Shown here: piece by piece, positions 1-5,393 of the stretch
Layout of the letters: each line of letters opens with the position of its first letter
How positions within the stretch are numbered: position 1 is the stretch's first letter
From: Acidaminococcales bacterium
Lineage (GTDB): Bacteria > Bacillota > Negativicutes > Acidaminococcales > JAISLQ01
Length of the DNA stretch: 5,393 nt
Reading direction: 5' to 3'
Assembly (NCBI GenBank): GCA_031275255.1
Contig: JAISPA010000177.1
Coordinates: forward strand, 1 to 5,393
Notes under the pieces: generated by a model
What the model saw: the letters and a program-made list of their open reading frames with translations, nothing else
Told to the model about the DNA's origin: nothing
Databases searched by the model: none
Made by a program: the position numbers and the translations under genes

Positions 1-967
1 TACAGTCCATTCCTCCCATGCCGGCCACTACAAAGGGGGGGATGCGCATTTTTTCCATGACTTTAATTAAAAGTTTCATGCAAGGGTCATAATCTTGTAC
101 CACAAAACCATCATAGTCCATTGTAAGGCTGAGTTCACAAGTAGCGTTGGTGTCCTGTATGCGTTTATTGCAATATTCCTCAATATAAGCATAGTAATCT
201 TTAAGACCTTGCAAGCTGTGATTACGCAGCTCGCCGCGAATGACAACATAGTCGCAGACGGTTCCTATATTGCTGCCGCCATTAATACAGCCAAAGTTGG
301 ATGTGGCCGTATCGCTAAGCCGGCCTTCTTTTACGCCATCCAGAATATGGGCGGCGGCCATTATGGCGTTGACTCCGCGCTCGGGGAAGTTGCCGGCATG
401 GGCAGCTTTGCCAAACACTTCCACAGTAACTACGCCTTTAAATGGCGCACGGCTGACGACGCGGCCGACATTGCCTGAAGTGTCGAACACATAACCCATC
501 TTTGACTGTATGCGGCTGTAATCCAAGTAGCGGCTTCCTGCCAAACCAATTTCTTCACAGACAGTGAATATAACTTCAACAGTTGGGTGCGCTTGCCCGC
601 TTTCTTTTACACGCCGCAATGCTTCAAGGATGATTACGACTCCGGCTATATTGTCTGCTGCAAGAATTGTTTTTCCGTCGCTTGCTATATGTCCGTCTTC
701 GGTAATCTGCGGCCTGATGCCCATTCCCGGCTCTACTCTGTCCATGTGGGCGCATAACATTAAGTGTCCAGGACGGGTTCCCTGCATAGTGGCGATAATA
801 TTCCCGGTATTGCCGCCGATTGTTTTGCCTGCATCATCCTCGTGGATATCAAGGCCGATTTCCGCAAGCTTCTTTATCAACTTGTCGGCCACCAGCCGCT
901 CATTTTTAGAAGCGGCGTCAGTTGAAACTAATTCGATGAACTCTTGTACCATACGGTGCGTGTCCAT
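1..967 (-). CDS. PepT-like M20 family metallopeptidase (partial, C-terminus outside window)
   Basis: A minus-strand frame is open from ATG at 967 to the window edge and gives 322 residues. I checked it codon by codon and found no stop. It reads as a peptidase T-like zinc aminopeptidase of the M20 family, probably a cytoplasmic di-/tripeptidase used in peptide turnover. Visible motifs in order are: AHMDRVEPG at 73-81, with metal ligand H74 and catalytic D76; AADN at 103-106, with the bridging D105; CEEIGLAG at 137-144, with general base E138 and ligand E139; FDTSG at 161-165, with ligand D162; and GKAAHAG at 186-192, typical of the lid/dimerisation domain. The last visible stretch, GMGGMD near 316-321, lies where M20 peptidases usually have a GGSDAN-like motif. 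Relatives are about 370 residues, so roughly 50 residues and the last metal-binding His lie outside. The start is supported by GGAAGGTG a few bases upstream. The family call is strong. The exact substrate, and whether it is true PepT or the YqjE-like relative, is not settled. Confidence 0.9.
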   Translation of the reverse strand, partial: MDTHRMVQEFIELVSTDAASKNERLVADKLIKKLAEIGLDIHEDDAGKTIGGNTGNIIATMQGTRPGHLMLCAHMDRVEPGMGIRPQITEDGHIASDGKTILAADNIAGVVIILEALRRVKESGQAHPTVEVIFTVCEEIGLAGSRYLDYSRIQSKMGYVFDTSGNVGRVVSRAPFKGVVTVEVFGKAAHAGNFPERGVNAIMAAAHILDGVKEGRLSDTATSNFGCINGGSNIGTVCDYVVIRGELRNHSLQGLKDYYAYIEEYCNKRIQDTNATCELSLTMDYDGFVVQDYDPCMKLLIKVMEKMRIPPFVVAGMGGMDC

Positions 968-999
968 ATAACACCTTCCCTTATCCCGCCTAAGATAAT

Positions 1000-1028
1000 A
1001 TTATAGATTGTTAATCGCATTATAACAA
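1000..1028 (-). promoter_or_regulatory. Sigma-A type promoter for the PepT-like gene
   Basis: On the minus strand there is a perfect TATAAT (plus-strand 1000-1005), 17 bp from TTGTTA (plus-strand 1023-1028, four of six matches to TTGACA). It lies about 30 bases before the peptidase start codon. The -10 box overlaps a 10-bp perfect palindrome, ATAATATTAT (995-1004). That may only reflect AT-richness, or it could be a small operator. Confidence 0.6.
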
Positions 1029-1085
1029 AACATATTTGACTATAAAACTGCTATAATTGCGGCTATAATAAAAACCGGCATTATA

Positions 1086-1932
1086 CTACATAGTATCGTC
1101 AATAGATAGAAGCCCATATTGCAATACAGCGTATTTGGACCGCCGCTAAAAAGAAGCCGTGTTTTTTTGCATAACGCGTGGCAATGCCTCGTCAGCGTTT
1201 CAACAAGAAAAACGTATTCTCTCCCAAGTGGCGCCGCTTATAAAGATACGCATCGTAACCCCGCTGCTCCTTCCGGTTCTTCTTCGGCGGGATCACCGCT
1301 TGCATCCCTGCCTTTTGCGTTGCTTATACCATTACATCCGTGTCATAGCCACGATCGGCCAGCAATACATCAGCCCTAATGCCTTCAATCAGTCTGCCGC
1401 CATATTTGCAATCCGCAACGGTACCTGCCGTAACAAACATTCTGACTGGCATACCATGCGCATTTACAGCCAGATGTACCTTGGAATTAAGTCCTCTTTT
1501 GTCCTGCCCATGCTTTGGTTGCCGCCAACGGACCCATCCGCGCGCGGATGCGTTTTGATGTAACTTGCGTCAATCATGAGCCATGCAAAATCGGGTTCGT
1601 TGACCAACCTTTCCAAAACACGTTCCCAAACCCCTTTATCTTGCTACCGACAGAATCTCCTGTGTGTATTCTTCCAATCGCCGTACTCCGGCGGCAAGTC
1701 TCTCCAAAGGGTTCTGGTTCTCAATATCCGGAACACACCGTTTATGAACTGCCGGTTGTCCCTCGCGTTGCCGCCCTAAGTGCCTTTACGTCCAAGCAGG
1801 TTTGGCTCCAGTGCTGCCCAAGCTTCATCGCTTATATCGTGTCGACGATACGCTGCTTGCATTTTTCTCGCCTCGCAATCTCTTTGATTACTTATATATC
1901 ATAGTTGTGTTGCTATTGACGACACTATATAG
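1086..1932 (-). mobile_element. Degenerate IS5-family insertion sequence (about 847 bp)
   Basis: The element is bounded by imperfect terminal inverted repeats. The left end, CTACATAGTATCGTCAATAG (1086-1105), matches the reverse complement of 1913-1932 at 18 of 20 positions. The outer three bases (CTA on the left, TAG on the right) may be target: a TA duplication inside an original CTAG would give C-TA-IS-TA-G, which fits the target preference known for IS5-family elements. That would put the element proper at about 1089-1929. The size and the single DDE transposase reading frame fit the smaller IS5-family groups. The transposase inside is broken (separate entry), so the copy cannot move by itself, although its ends could still be recognised by a related transposase. 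It occupies the intergenic space between the divergent peptidase and amidase genes. Confidence 0.85.
1099..1862 (-). pseudogene. IS5-family DDE transposase, inactivated by four stops and a frameshift
   Basis: Read from ATG at 1862, the minus strand encodes a recognisable IS5-type transposase: MQAAYRRHDISDEAW at the start, WRDLPPEYGDWKNTHRRF, WLMIDASYIKTHP, a catalytic-type LLADRGYDTD, IPPKKNRKEQR, RHLGENTFFLLKR and AVQIRCIAIWAS at the end. The DDE residues are still visible: Asp in LMIDAS, Asp in ADRGYD, Glu in HLGENTF. The frame carries stops at 1776-1778 (TAG), 1644-1646 (TAG), 1324-1326 (TAA) and 1192-1194 (TGA), and one base is missing near 1491-1497, where AAAGAGGA replaces an expected AAAGGAGGA. 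With that base restored, the reading frame would be 765 nt, a full-length transposase of 254 residues. At least three of the stops fall where relatives appear to have Trp (TGG to TAG or TGA), consistent with simple G-to-A decay. The plus-strand open frames over this region are shadows. Confidence 0.88.
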
Positions 1933-1958
1933 ATAAAAATGATTTTTATTTTTAATAC

Positions 1959-1986
1959 TGAACACCTGTACAAAATATAGTATACT
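1959..1986 (+). promoter_or_regulatory. Probable promoter and palindromic operator of the amidase gene
   Basis: TGAACA (1959-1964), 16 bp, then TATACT (1981-1986) is the best promoter-like pair upstream of the amidase start at 2019. The -35 box is weak (four of six matches). The -10 box lies within a 12-bp perfect palindrome, ATAGTATACTAT (1977-1988), which could be a repressor site. A second palindrome, ATAAAAAT-G-ATTTTTAT (1933-1949), follows directly after the IS end. All of this is AT-rich sequence, so chance symmetry is possible. Confidence 0.35.
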
Positions 1987-2018
1987 ATTCGTTGAGATAC
2001 ATAGTATGAGGTGAGACC

Positions 2019-2912
2019 ATGCGCATCATAGTCAAAGAGCATGTGATTTACAGTTTTAATCCCGATAATCCCATCCGCTACGAAGTGGCGGATGGGGAGA
2101 CTTTCTGGGTAGAAATGGATGACTGCTACGGCGGACAAATCAAGGATAAAGAAACCTTGCGTCCAAATATCGATCTTTCCGTTGTGGACGCCGCCGTCGG
2201 CCCCATAGGCATATCCGGCGCCAAGGCTGGCGATGCATTATGTGTGGAAATTCTTGATATAAAACTTGCCGCTCAGGGTGTCATGGTTACTTCGCCAGGA
2301 CTTGGCGTGTTAGGGCGCATGATAACCGTTCCGGATACTAAAATTATACCAATAAGTAATTGTATGGCGCATTTTTCTGATAATATCAAGTTGCCGCTAA
2401 CGCCAATGCTTGGGGTGATAGGCGTGTCGCCGGATAGCGGAGACGTACATTGCGCCATCCCTGGCAACCACGGCGCCAATATGGACACAAAGGCTATAAC
2501 CATTGGTTCCAAAGTATATCTTCCGGTAGCAGTGGACGGCGCCGGACTTGCGGTGGGAGATTTGCACGCTTGCATGGGTGACGGTGAAGCAAGCGGAACG
2601 GGAATAGAAATAGCAGGCAAAGTATGTCTGAAGACCGTAGTTATCAAAAATCATCCGTTAAAGCGTCCCGCAGTTGAAACGGCGGATAGTATTTACACGA
2701 TTGCCAGCGCAAGCCGCCTTGAAGACGCTATTCCGGTGGCTGTAGATGATATGTGCAAATTGATTATGCAAAAAAAACAACTGGCCTTTCAAGACGCTTA
2801 CCGCATAGTCAGCGCAGTGTGCGACATACAAATAAGCCAGGTAGTCAATGCCGCGCGTACGGTACGCGTACGCGCGCCCAAAGCAATTTTAGGCATAGTA
2901 TCGTTTTTGTAA
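2019..2912 (+). CDS. Acetamidase/formamidase family protein
   Basis: This 297-residue cytoplasmic protein belongs to the FmdA/AmdA family, metal-dependent amidohydrolases that release ammonia from formamide, acetamide or related short amides. The length fits the short bacterial branch of about 300 residues; longer fungal and actinobacterial forms exceed 400. Family landmarks in order are: GPIGISGAKAGDALCVEIL at 61-79; PLTPMLGVIGVSP at 126-138; the conserved GNHGANMDTK at 149-158; GDLHACMGDGE at 180-190, which contributes His and Asp/Glu to the active-site metal cluster; GTGIEI at 193-198; and a C-terminal DAYRIVSAVCDIQISQVVNAARTVR segment (259-283) leading into APKAIL. No signal peptide is seen. 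The ATG at 2019 is chosen because GAGGTGAG (2008-2015) precedes it at close spacing; an upstream ATG at 2006 runs straight into a stop. It is transcribed away from the PepT-like gene, with a dead IS between them. The substrate is not determined by sequence. No urea or amide transporter genes are nearby to narrow it. Confidence 0.93.
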   Translation: MRIIVKEHVIYSFNPDNPIRYEVADGETFWVEMDDCYGGQIKDKETLRPNIDLSVVDAAVGPIGISGAKAGDALCVEILDIKLAAQGVMVTSPGLGVLGRMITVPDTKIIPISNCMAHFSDNIKLPLTPMLGVIGVSPDSGDVHCAIPGNHGANMDTKAITIGSKVYLPVAVDGAGLAVGDLHACMGDGEASGTGIEIAGKVCLKTVVIKNHPLKRPAVETADSIYTIASASRLEDAIPVAVDDMCKLIMQKKQLAFQDAYRIVSAVCDIQISQVVNAARTVRVRAPKAILGIVSFL

Positions 2913-3008
2913 ATTTGCGGAATTGGGGTTTGGTTACGGCGTTTGCGAAAGCACGGCGCAAAATTATGTCGGATGGGCAGAAACACGTTGGTAAAGAGCG
3001 GTAAGTTC

Positions 3009-3089
3009 AGGCTTCCGGGCAAGAAAGCCTTGCTTGAAAATACCGCTGCCATCGTTTCAAGCCCAGAATGTCCCTGATTTGCGGTATTT
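3009..3089 (+). repeat. Nested inverted repeats in the spacer before the flavodoxin gene
   Basis: Several perfect inverted repeats crowd this stretch: AGGCTT/AAGCCT (3009-3014 and 3025-3030), GCAAG/CTTGC (3019-3023 and 3029-3033), GCTTGAAA/TTTCAAGC (3032-3039 and 3055-3062) and AAATACCGC/GCGGTATTT (3038-3046 and 3081-3089). Neighbouring arms overlap by a few bases, so not all can form at once. None is followed by a clear U-run, so this is not a standard terminator. It could be a leader structure for the flavodoxin gene or debris of a former element. The rest of 2913-3150 holds no gene I can support. Confidence 0.4.
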
Positions 3090-3137
3090 ACAACTTTGAA
3101 CTGTTTCACTAATTATTGGAGAGATCTATTACTGATG

Positions 3138-3150
3138 AGGAGAAGAGAGG
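3138..3150 (+). promoter_or_regulatory. Ribosome binding site of the flavodoxin gene
   Basis: The purine-rich AGGAGAAGAGAGG lies directly before ATG 3151. AGGAG at 3138-3142 leaves an 8-base spacing and is the likely Shine-Dalgarno, since the GAGAGG copy abuts the start codon. An overlapping ATG at 3135 is out of frame with the gene, so 3151 is the supported start. I found no good promoter match in the preceding 100 bases. Confidence 0.6.
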
Positions 3151-3777
3151 ATGAAACGTAAAGCGGCAATCATATTTTCGTGTTTGGCATTAGTGATCGT
3201 GGGCGCTTTTGTATGGAGCGCGTTCAATGTTCCGCGCCAAAAGGAAATGAGGAGTTTTCCGAAAGCGGAGCGGATTGATTTGGGAAACGTACTTGTGGTA
3301 TTTTATTCCCTGACAGGCTCTACCAAGGAAATTGCGGGCAGAATTGGCGAGATGACCGGAGGGGCCTTGTTTGAAATCGAAACGGAAAAAAGTTATCCCG
3401 CTGCACCGATAGTGTATATTTCCGTATGGAGAGAGCTGAAAAATGGCAATTTGCCTGTTTTGAAAAAAATTCCGCGTAATTATTCTTCTTTTGATGTGAT
3501 TTTCGTGGGTTCTCCGGTGTGGTTTTCCTCATTGCCGGCGCCAATACGCGCGTTCTTGTCGCAAAGCGATTTTCAGGGAAAAACAGTAATTCCTTTCTCC
3601 ACACAAGGAGGAGGATTCGGAGATTTTTTCGCCAGCTTTGAAAAAGAAGTTCAAAACGCGAAAATAACGAAGGGAATGGATTTTTCTACGTCCTCCGGGA
3701 GAGATGTTTCCGCGCTTGATCAGAAAATTGCCGTCTGGCTGAACGAACTGAAGAACGACCTGCTGCATAAGCCGTAA
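3151..3777 (+). CDS. Membrane-anchored flavodoxin-family protein
   Basis: This 208-residue protein has a flavodoxin domain from about residue 46 onward behind an N-terminal anchor. Residues 1-4 (MKRK) are positively charged and are followed by a hydrophobic helix at about 6-25, then a polar linker (26-45). The domain opens with strand NVLVVFYS and the FMN phosphate-binding loop SLTGST (53-58). It continues with YSSFDVIFVGSPVWFSSLPAPIRAFL (111-136), whose GSPVW is the second FMN-contacting loop, and STQGGGFGD (150-158), the third. This is the long-loop arrangement of Flavodoxin_4-type proteins. The positive-inside rule predicts an N-in/C-out topology, placing the flavin domain outside the cytoplasmic membrane. 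There is a Cys at residue 11 (IFSC), but the lipobox is poor and too close to the N-terminus, so an uncleaved anchor or ordinary signal peptide is likelier than a lipoprotein. A role in extracytoplasmic electron transfer is inference. No partner oxidoreductase gene is in view. Base composition is more AT-rich than in the holA gene that follows. Confidence 0.85.
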   Translation: MKRKAAIIFSCLALVIVGAFVWSAFNVPRQKEMRSFPKAERIDLGNVLVVFYSLTGSTKEIAGRIGEMTGGALFEIETEKSYPAAPIVYISVWRELKNGNLPVLKKIPRNYSSFDVIFVGSPVWFSSLPAPIRAFLSQSDFQGKTVIPFSTQGGGFGDFFASFEKEVQNAKITKGMDFSTSSGRDVSALDQKIAVWLNELKNDLLHKP

Positions 3778-3805
3778 TGTTGCGGTGTTTTACCGGCCGT
3801 TTACT

Positions 3806-3821
3806 GCGAAAATATATTCGC
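3806..3821. repeat. Small inverted repeat after the flavodoxin gene
   Basis: GCGAA (3806-3810) and TTCGC (3817-3821) form a 5-bp stem with a 6-base AT loop about 30 bases past the flavodoxin stop codon. The following CTATATTTCTC is only modestly T-rich, so it would be a weak terminator at best. It may instead belong to the unexplained spacer element described at 3822-3965. Confidence 0.25.
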
Positions 3822-3965
3822 CTATATTTCTCGTTGCGATCTGTGATACTGTTCCCCGTCTAAAATCGTGTCATCTTTGCCGCTAATTTGCCGCACTGCT
3901 TTGTTGCAAATCTCCGCCGAGTCTTGTTGCGCCTCGTAGGACGAAAAATTGGCTCGCAAATCTTA
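3822..3965 (-). other. Unexplained intergenic segment with a start-less open frame
   Basis: Between the flavodoxin gene and holA, the minus strand stays open for 46 codons between a stop at 3963-3965 and the TAG at 3822-3824. It reads ...RANFSSYEAQQDSAEICNK... to ...YHRSQREI. There is no ATG and no ribosome binding site; only a TTG (3957-3959) could start it. A run of this length is not statistically remarkable, but the translated composition looks protein-like and the sequence has internal repetition (TTTGCCGC twice at about 3880-3895). It could be a dispersed intergenic repeat, the tail of a lost gene, or plain spacer. I do not assign a function. Confidence 0.2.
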
Positions 3966-3978
3966 TCAATGTTTTAAC

Positions 3979-3983
3979 AGGAG
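3979..3983 (+). promoter_or_regulatory. Ribosome binding site of holA
   Basis: A perfect AGGAG with 6-base spacing (CTTTTT) fixes the holA start at 3990. No promoter with both hexamers near consensus was found in the preceding spacer; TTGGCT at 3949-3954 lacks a good -10 partner. Confidence 0.7.
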
Positions 3984-3989
3984 CTTTTT

Positions 3990-5015
3990 ATGGAAGCGGA
4001 AGAATTCCTGCGCCGGCTTGACGCCGGCATACCGCCGCTGACGCTTTTAATAGGCGGCGAACACTTTTATATCGAAAAGATACGGAAAAAAATCAGGGAA
4101 AAATGGCTGGGCGACGAGGCGGAAAAAGACATTGCCGTCTTGCCGTCCGAACCGGCGGCGCAGAAGTTCTCGCTGCTTTTATCCGGCAGTTCCTTTTTCA
4201 GCACGCGCACGCTGATCGAAGTACGGCAGAGCAGGCTGCTGTCCACCGCAAAGCAAGTTTCCGACGAGGAAGCCGGCGCATACCTGGCGATGTTCAAAAC
4301 AATACCTGAACATTGCCGGATAGTAATTCAAAGCGAAAAGGCCGACGCCAGGCTGAAATTTTACAAGGCGGCCAGCGCCTTGGGACAGGTTGTGGAATGC
4401 GCGCTCCTGGAACCCGGAAAAAAAGGGGATTTTAACAAATTGAAAAACTGGCTGACGCGGGCGGCGGCTGATTACGGCAGCCGCTGGGAAAGCGACGCGC
4501 TCTCTTTCGTCACAGACGGCCTGTCCATGCTGCAGGAAGTCTCCCTCGCCCAATTGGCGCAGGAAATCGAAAAAATGTCTCTTTACGCCGGCGCCGGGAA
4601 AAGCTGGAGCAGGAAAGACGCGGAAATTGTTTTCTCCGATTTTACAGGTTTGTCCGGCTTTGTACTCATCCGCGCCCTCGCGGAAGCGGACGCCTTAAAG
4701 GCGCTTGACATCCTGCGCGAAACAACCGCGCGCGGCGTATATTTGCCTAAAACATTGGGACTCATCGCCCTGCAACTGCGCCGGCTGCTGGCGGTAAAAA
4801 GCATTCTGGAAAGGGGCGGCGGCCGAAGCGACGTCATAGCCGAAGCCGGCATAAGGCCGTATTTCGCCGATGAAACCATCGGGCAATGCCGGAAAATCCC
4901 CAAAGATAAAATCAAAAATGCGCTGGCGGGAATTTCCGCCATTGCGCGGGAAGCGCCTTTCGGCGGGCGCGGCATCGCGCATCTGGAAGAAATAATCGTG
5001 GAGTTTTGCCGCTGA
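3990..5015 (+). CDS. holA: DNA polymerase III delta subunit
   Basis: The 341-residue product is the clamp-loader delta subunit (YqeN in Bacillus), which binds and opens the beta sliding clamp during replication. Length is normal for the family. The N-terminal domain opens with PPLTLLIGGEHFYIEKIRKKI (15-35), where GEHFYIEK corresponds to the degenerate Walker-like GEExxL motif. SFFSTRTLIEVRQ (68-80) matches the conserved 'FF..rrlv.v' strand implicated in clamp contact. IVIQSEKADARLKFYKA (111-127) follows. The central LAQLAQEIEKMSLYAG (186-201) is the characteristic E-I/L-E-K-L/M helix. The C-terminal collar domain includes LIRALAEADALKALDILRE (226-244) and LQLRRLLAVKSIL (261-273), and the protein ends in HLEEIIVEFCR. 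No canonical P-loop is expected in delta. The ATG at 3990 is supported by AGGAG (3979-3983) with 6-base spacing. In many Firmicutes this gene sits between competence genes and rpsT; neither neighbour is present here, and an IS lies directly downstream. Confidence 0.95.
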   Translation: MEAEEFLRRLDAGIPPLTLLIGGEHFYIEKIRKKIREKWLGDEAEKDIAVLPSEPAAQKFSLLLSGSSFFSTRTLIEVRQSRLLSTAKQVSDEEAGAYLAMFKTIPEHCRIVIQSEKADARLKFYKAASALGQVVECALLEPGKKGDFNKLKNWLTRAAADYGSRWESDALSFVTDGLSMLQEVSLAQLAQEIEKMSLYAGAGKSWSRKDAEIVFSDFTGLSGFVLIRALAEADALKALDILRETTARGVYLPKTLGLIALQLRRLLAVKSILERGGGRSDVIAEAGIRPYFADETIGQCRKIPKDKIKNALAGISAIAREAPFGGRGIAHLEEIIVEFCR

Positions 5016-5099
5016 CCGCCAAAAACCTGCCCTGCTTTGCTGCTGAATCAACCAAAATCTGAGCGGTTCCGATAACATGAATAAGTTCCAGGCAATTAG

Positions 5100-5393
5100 G
5101 CCTCGTTTAAAAACAATTTACTTGAGCAAAATAGTGATAGCCGCAAGAAGCACAAAGGCGAGGAAAGAATCATCCGATTTATCGCAGCTGGTTGCAACAC
5201 GGCGAAACCACTTGATTTTTTGAAAAAAACATTCAACCAAGTGCCGTTCCCTGTAGATATGCTTGTCGTAATCACACGGCTGTTTCACGTTGGACTGCGG
5301 CGCAATTGTGCAGCGCCCCCCGCTTGAAACGATGAAATCGCGAATCGCTTTCGCGCCATAAGCCTTGTCGCCAATAATGTTGCTTCCCGAGAT
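5100..5393 (-). mobile_element. IS5-family insertion sequence, right part of window only (partial)
   Basis: A second insertion sequence enters from the right edge with its transposase on the minus strand. Its transposase-3' end is placed near 5100, where CCTCGTTTAAAAAC begins 18 bases outside the transposase stop, the usual distance for an IS5-family terminal repeat. The other end is outside the window, so the inverted repeat and target duplication cannot be verified. It lies about 85 bases past the holA stop codon and is not the same element as the dead IS at 1086-1932, since the transposases differ clearly. Confidence 0.65.
5118..5393 (-). CDS. IS5-family transposase, C-terminal part
   Basis: The visible 91 residues are the C-terminal third of a DDE transposase, open to the window edge and ending in TAA at 5118-5120. 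It contains NIIGDKAYGAKAIRDFI, with the second catalytic Asp in the GDKAYG block. It then has a basic APQSNVKQPCDYDKHIYRERHLVECFFQKIKWFRRVATSCDK segment, with the catalytic Glu in RHLVE and the K/R-W-F-RRVAT block typical of IS5-family enzymes. It ends in a hydrophobic helix, FLAFVLLAAITILLK. No stop or frameshift is seen in this part, unlike the decayed copy at the left, so the element may be more recent and possibly active. Whether the N-terminal part is intact cannot be seen here; many relatives are encoded in two overlapping frames. Confidence 0.88.
   Translation of the reverse strand: MSGSNIIGDKAYGAKAIRDFIVSSGGRCTIAPQSNVKQPCDYDKHIYRERHLVECFFQKIKWFRRVATSCDKSDDSFLAFVLLAAITILLK

Noticed and set aside
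95..971. Plus-strand open frames across 95-971
   Set aside because: They are antisense shadows of the PepT-like peptidase, whose minus-strand frame carries all the recognisable motifs.
1119..1904. Plus-strand open frames across the IS
   Set aside because: The minus strand encodes the recognisable transposase remnant; the plus-strand frames have no family features.
1916..1944. Outward-facing promoter at the right IS end (TTGACG at 1916-1921)
   Set aside because: With 16-18 bp spacing the downstream hexamers are poor -10 matches, so a hybrid promoter driving the amidase is not supported.
2942..2962. TTTGCG/CGCAAA inverted repeat as terminator of the amidase gene
   Set aside because: The stem is only 6 bp with a 9-base loop and no T-run follows.
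2798..3109. A 103-codon minus-strand open frame spanning the amidase 3' end and the following spacer
   Set aside because: It overlaps the well-supported amidase C-terminus on the opposite strand, has no convincing ribosome binding site, and its translation resembles no family I recognise.
3151..3190. Lipoprotein signal at Cys11 of the flavodoxin protein
   Set aside because: IFSC does not fit the lipobox, and the Cys lies before most of the hydrophobic helix instead of at its end.
1086..5393. Composite transposon formed by the two IS5-family elements
   Set aside because: The two transposases are clearly different lineages, one is long dead, and the enclosed segment includes the essential housekeeping gene holA.

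Overview
The window looks like chromosomal DNA of a low-to-medium GC Firmicute-type bacterium. Strong AGGAG/GAGGTG ribosome binding sites precede the genes. The DNA polymerase III delta subunit is the YqeN/HolA type found in Firmicutes, and the M20 peptidase is the 'peptidase T-like' type common there. A Negativicutes or Clostridia member is my best guess, but this is inferred from impression only and no 16S or other marker is present.

Layout. (1) 1-967, minus: a PepT-like M20 metallopeptidase whose C-terminus runs off the left edge, with a good promoter and ribosome binding site. (2) 1086-1932: a complete but dead IS5-family insertion sequence. It has 20-bp imperfect terminal inverted repeats around a minus-strand DDE transposase broken by four in-frame stops and a one-base deletion. 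It sits in the divergent regulatory region between the peptidase and the next gene. (3) 2019-2912, plus: an acetamidase/formamidase family amidohydrolase. (4) 2913-3150: a spacer with nested inverted repeats. (5) 3151-3777, plus: a flavodoxin-fold protein carrying an N-terminal membrane anchor. (6) 3778-3989: a spacer with unexplained structure. (7) 3990-5015, plus: holA, a housekeeping replication gene. (8) about 5100-5393, minus: the C-terminal end of a second, different IS5-family transposase, open at the right edge.

These genes do not form one operon or pathway. The peptidase and the amidase both cleave amide bonds, are divergently oriented, and may share nutrient-related regulation; that is inference. 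The anchored flavodoxin stands alone between a metabolic and a housekeeping gene. The two IS elements bracket the interval but belong to distinct lineages, so there is no sign of a composite transposon. I found no tRNA, rRNA, CRISPR array or phage gene. No convincing undescribed system is present. The points most worth a second look are the anchored flavodoxin, the 3.8-3.97 kb spacer, and the IS insertion in the divergent promoter region.
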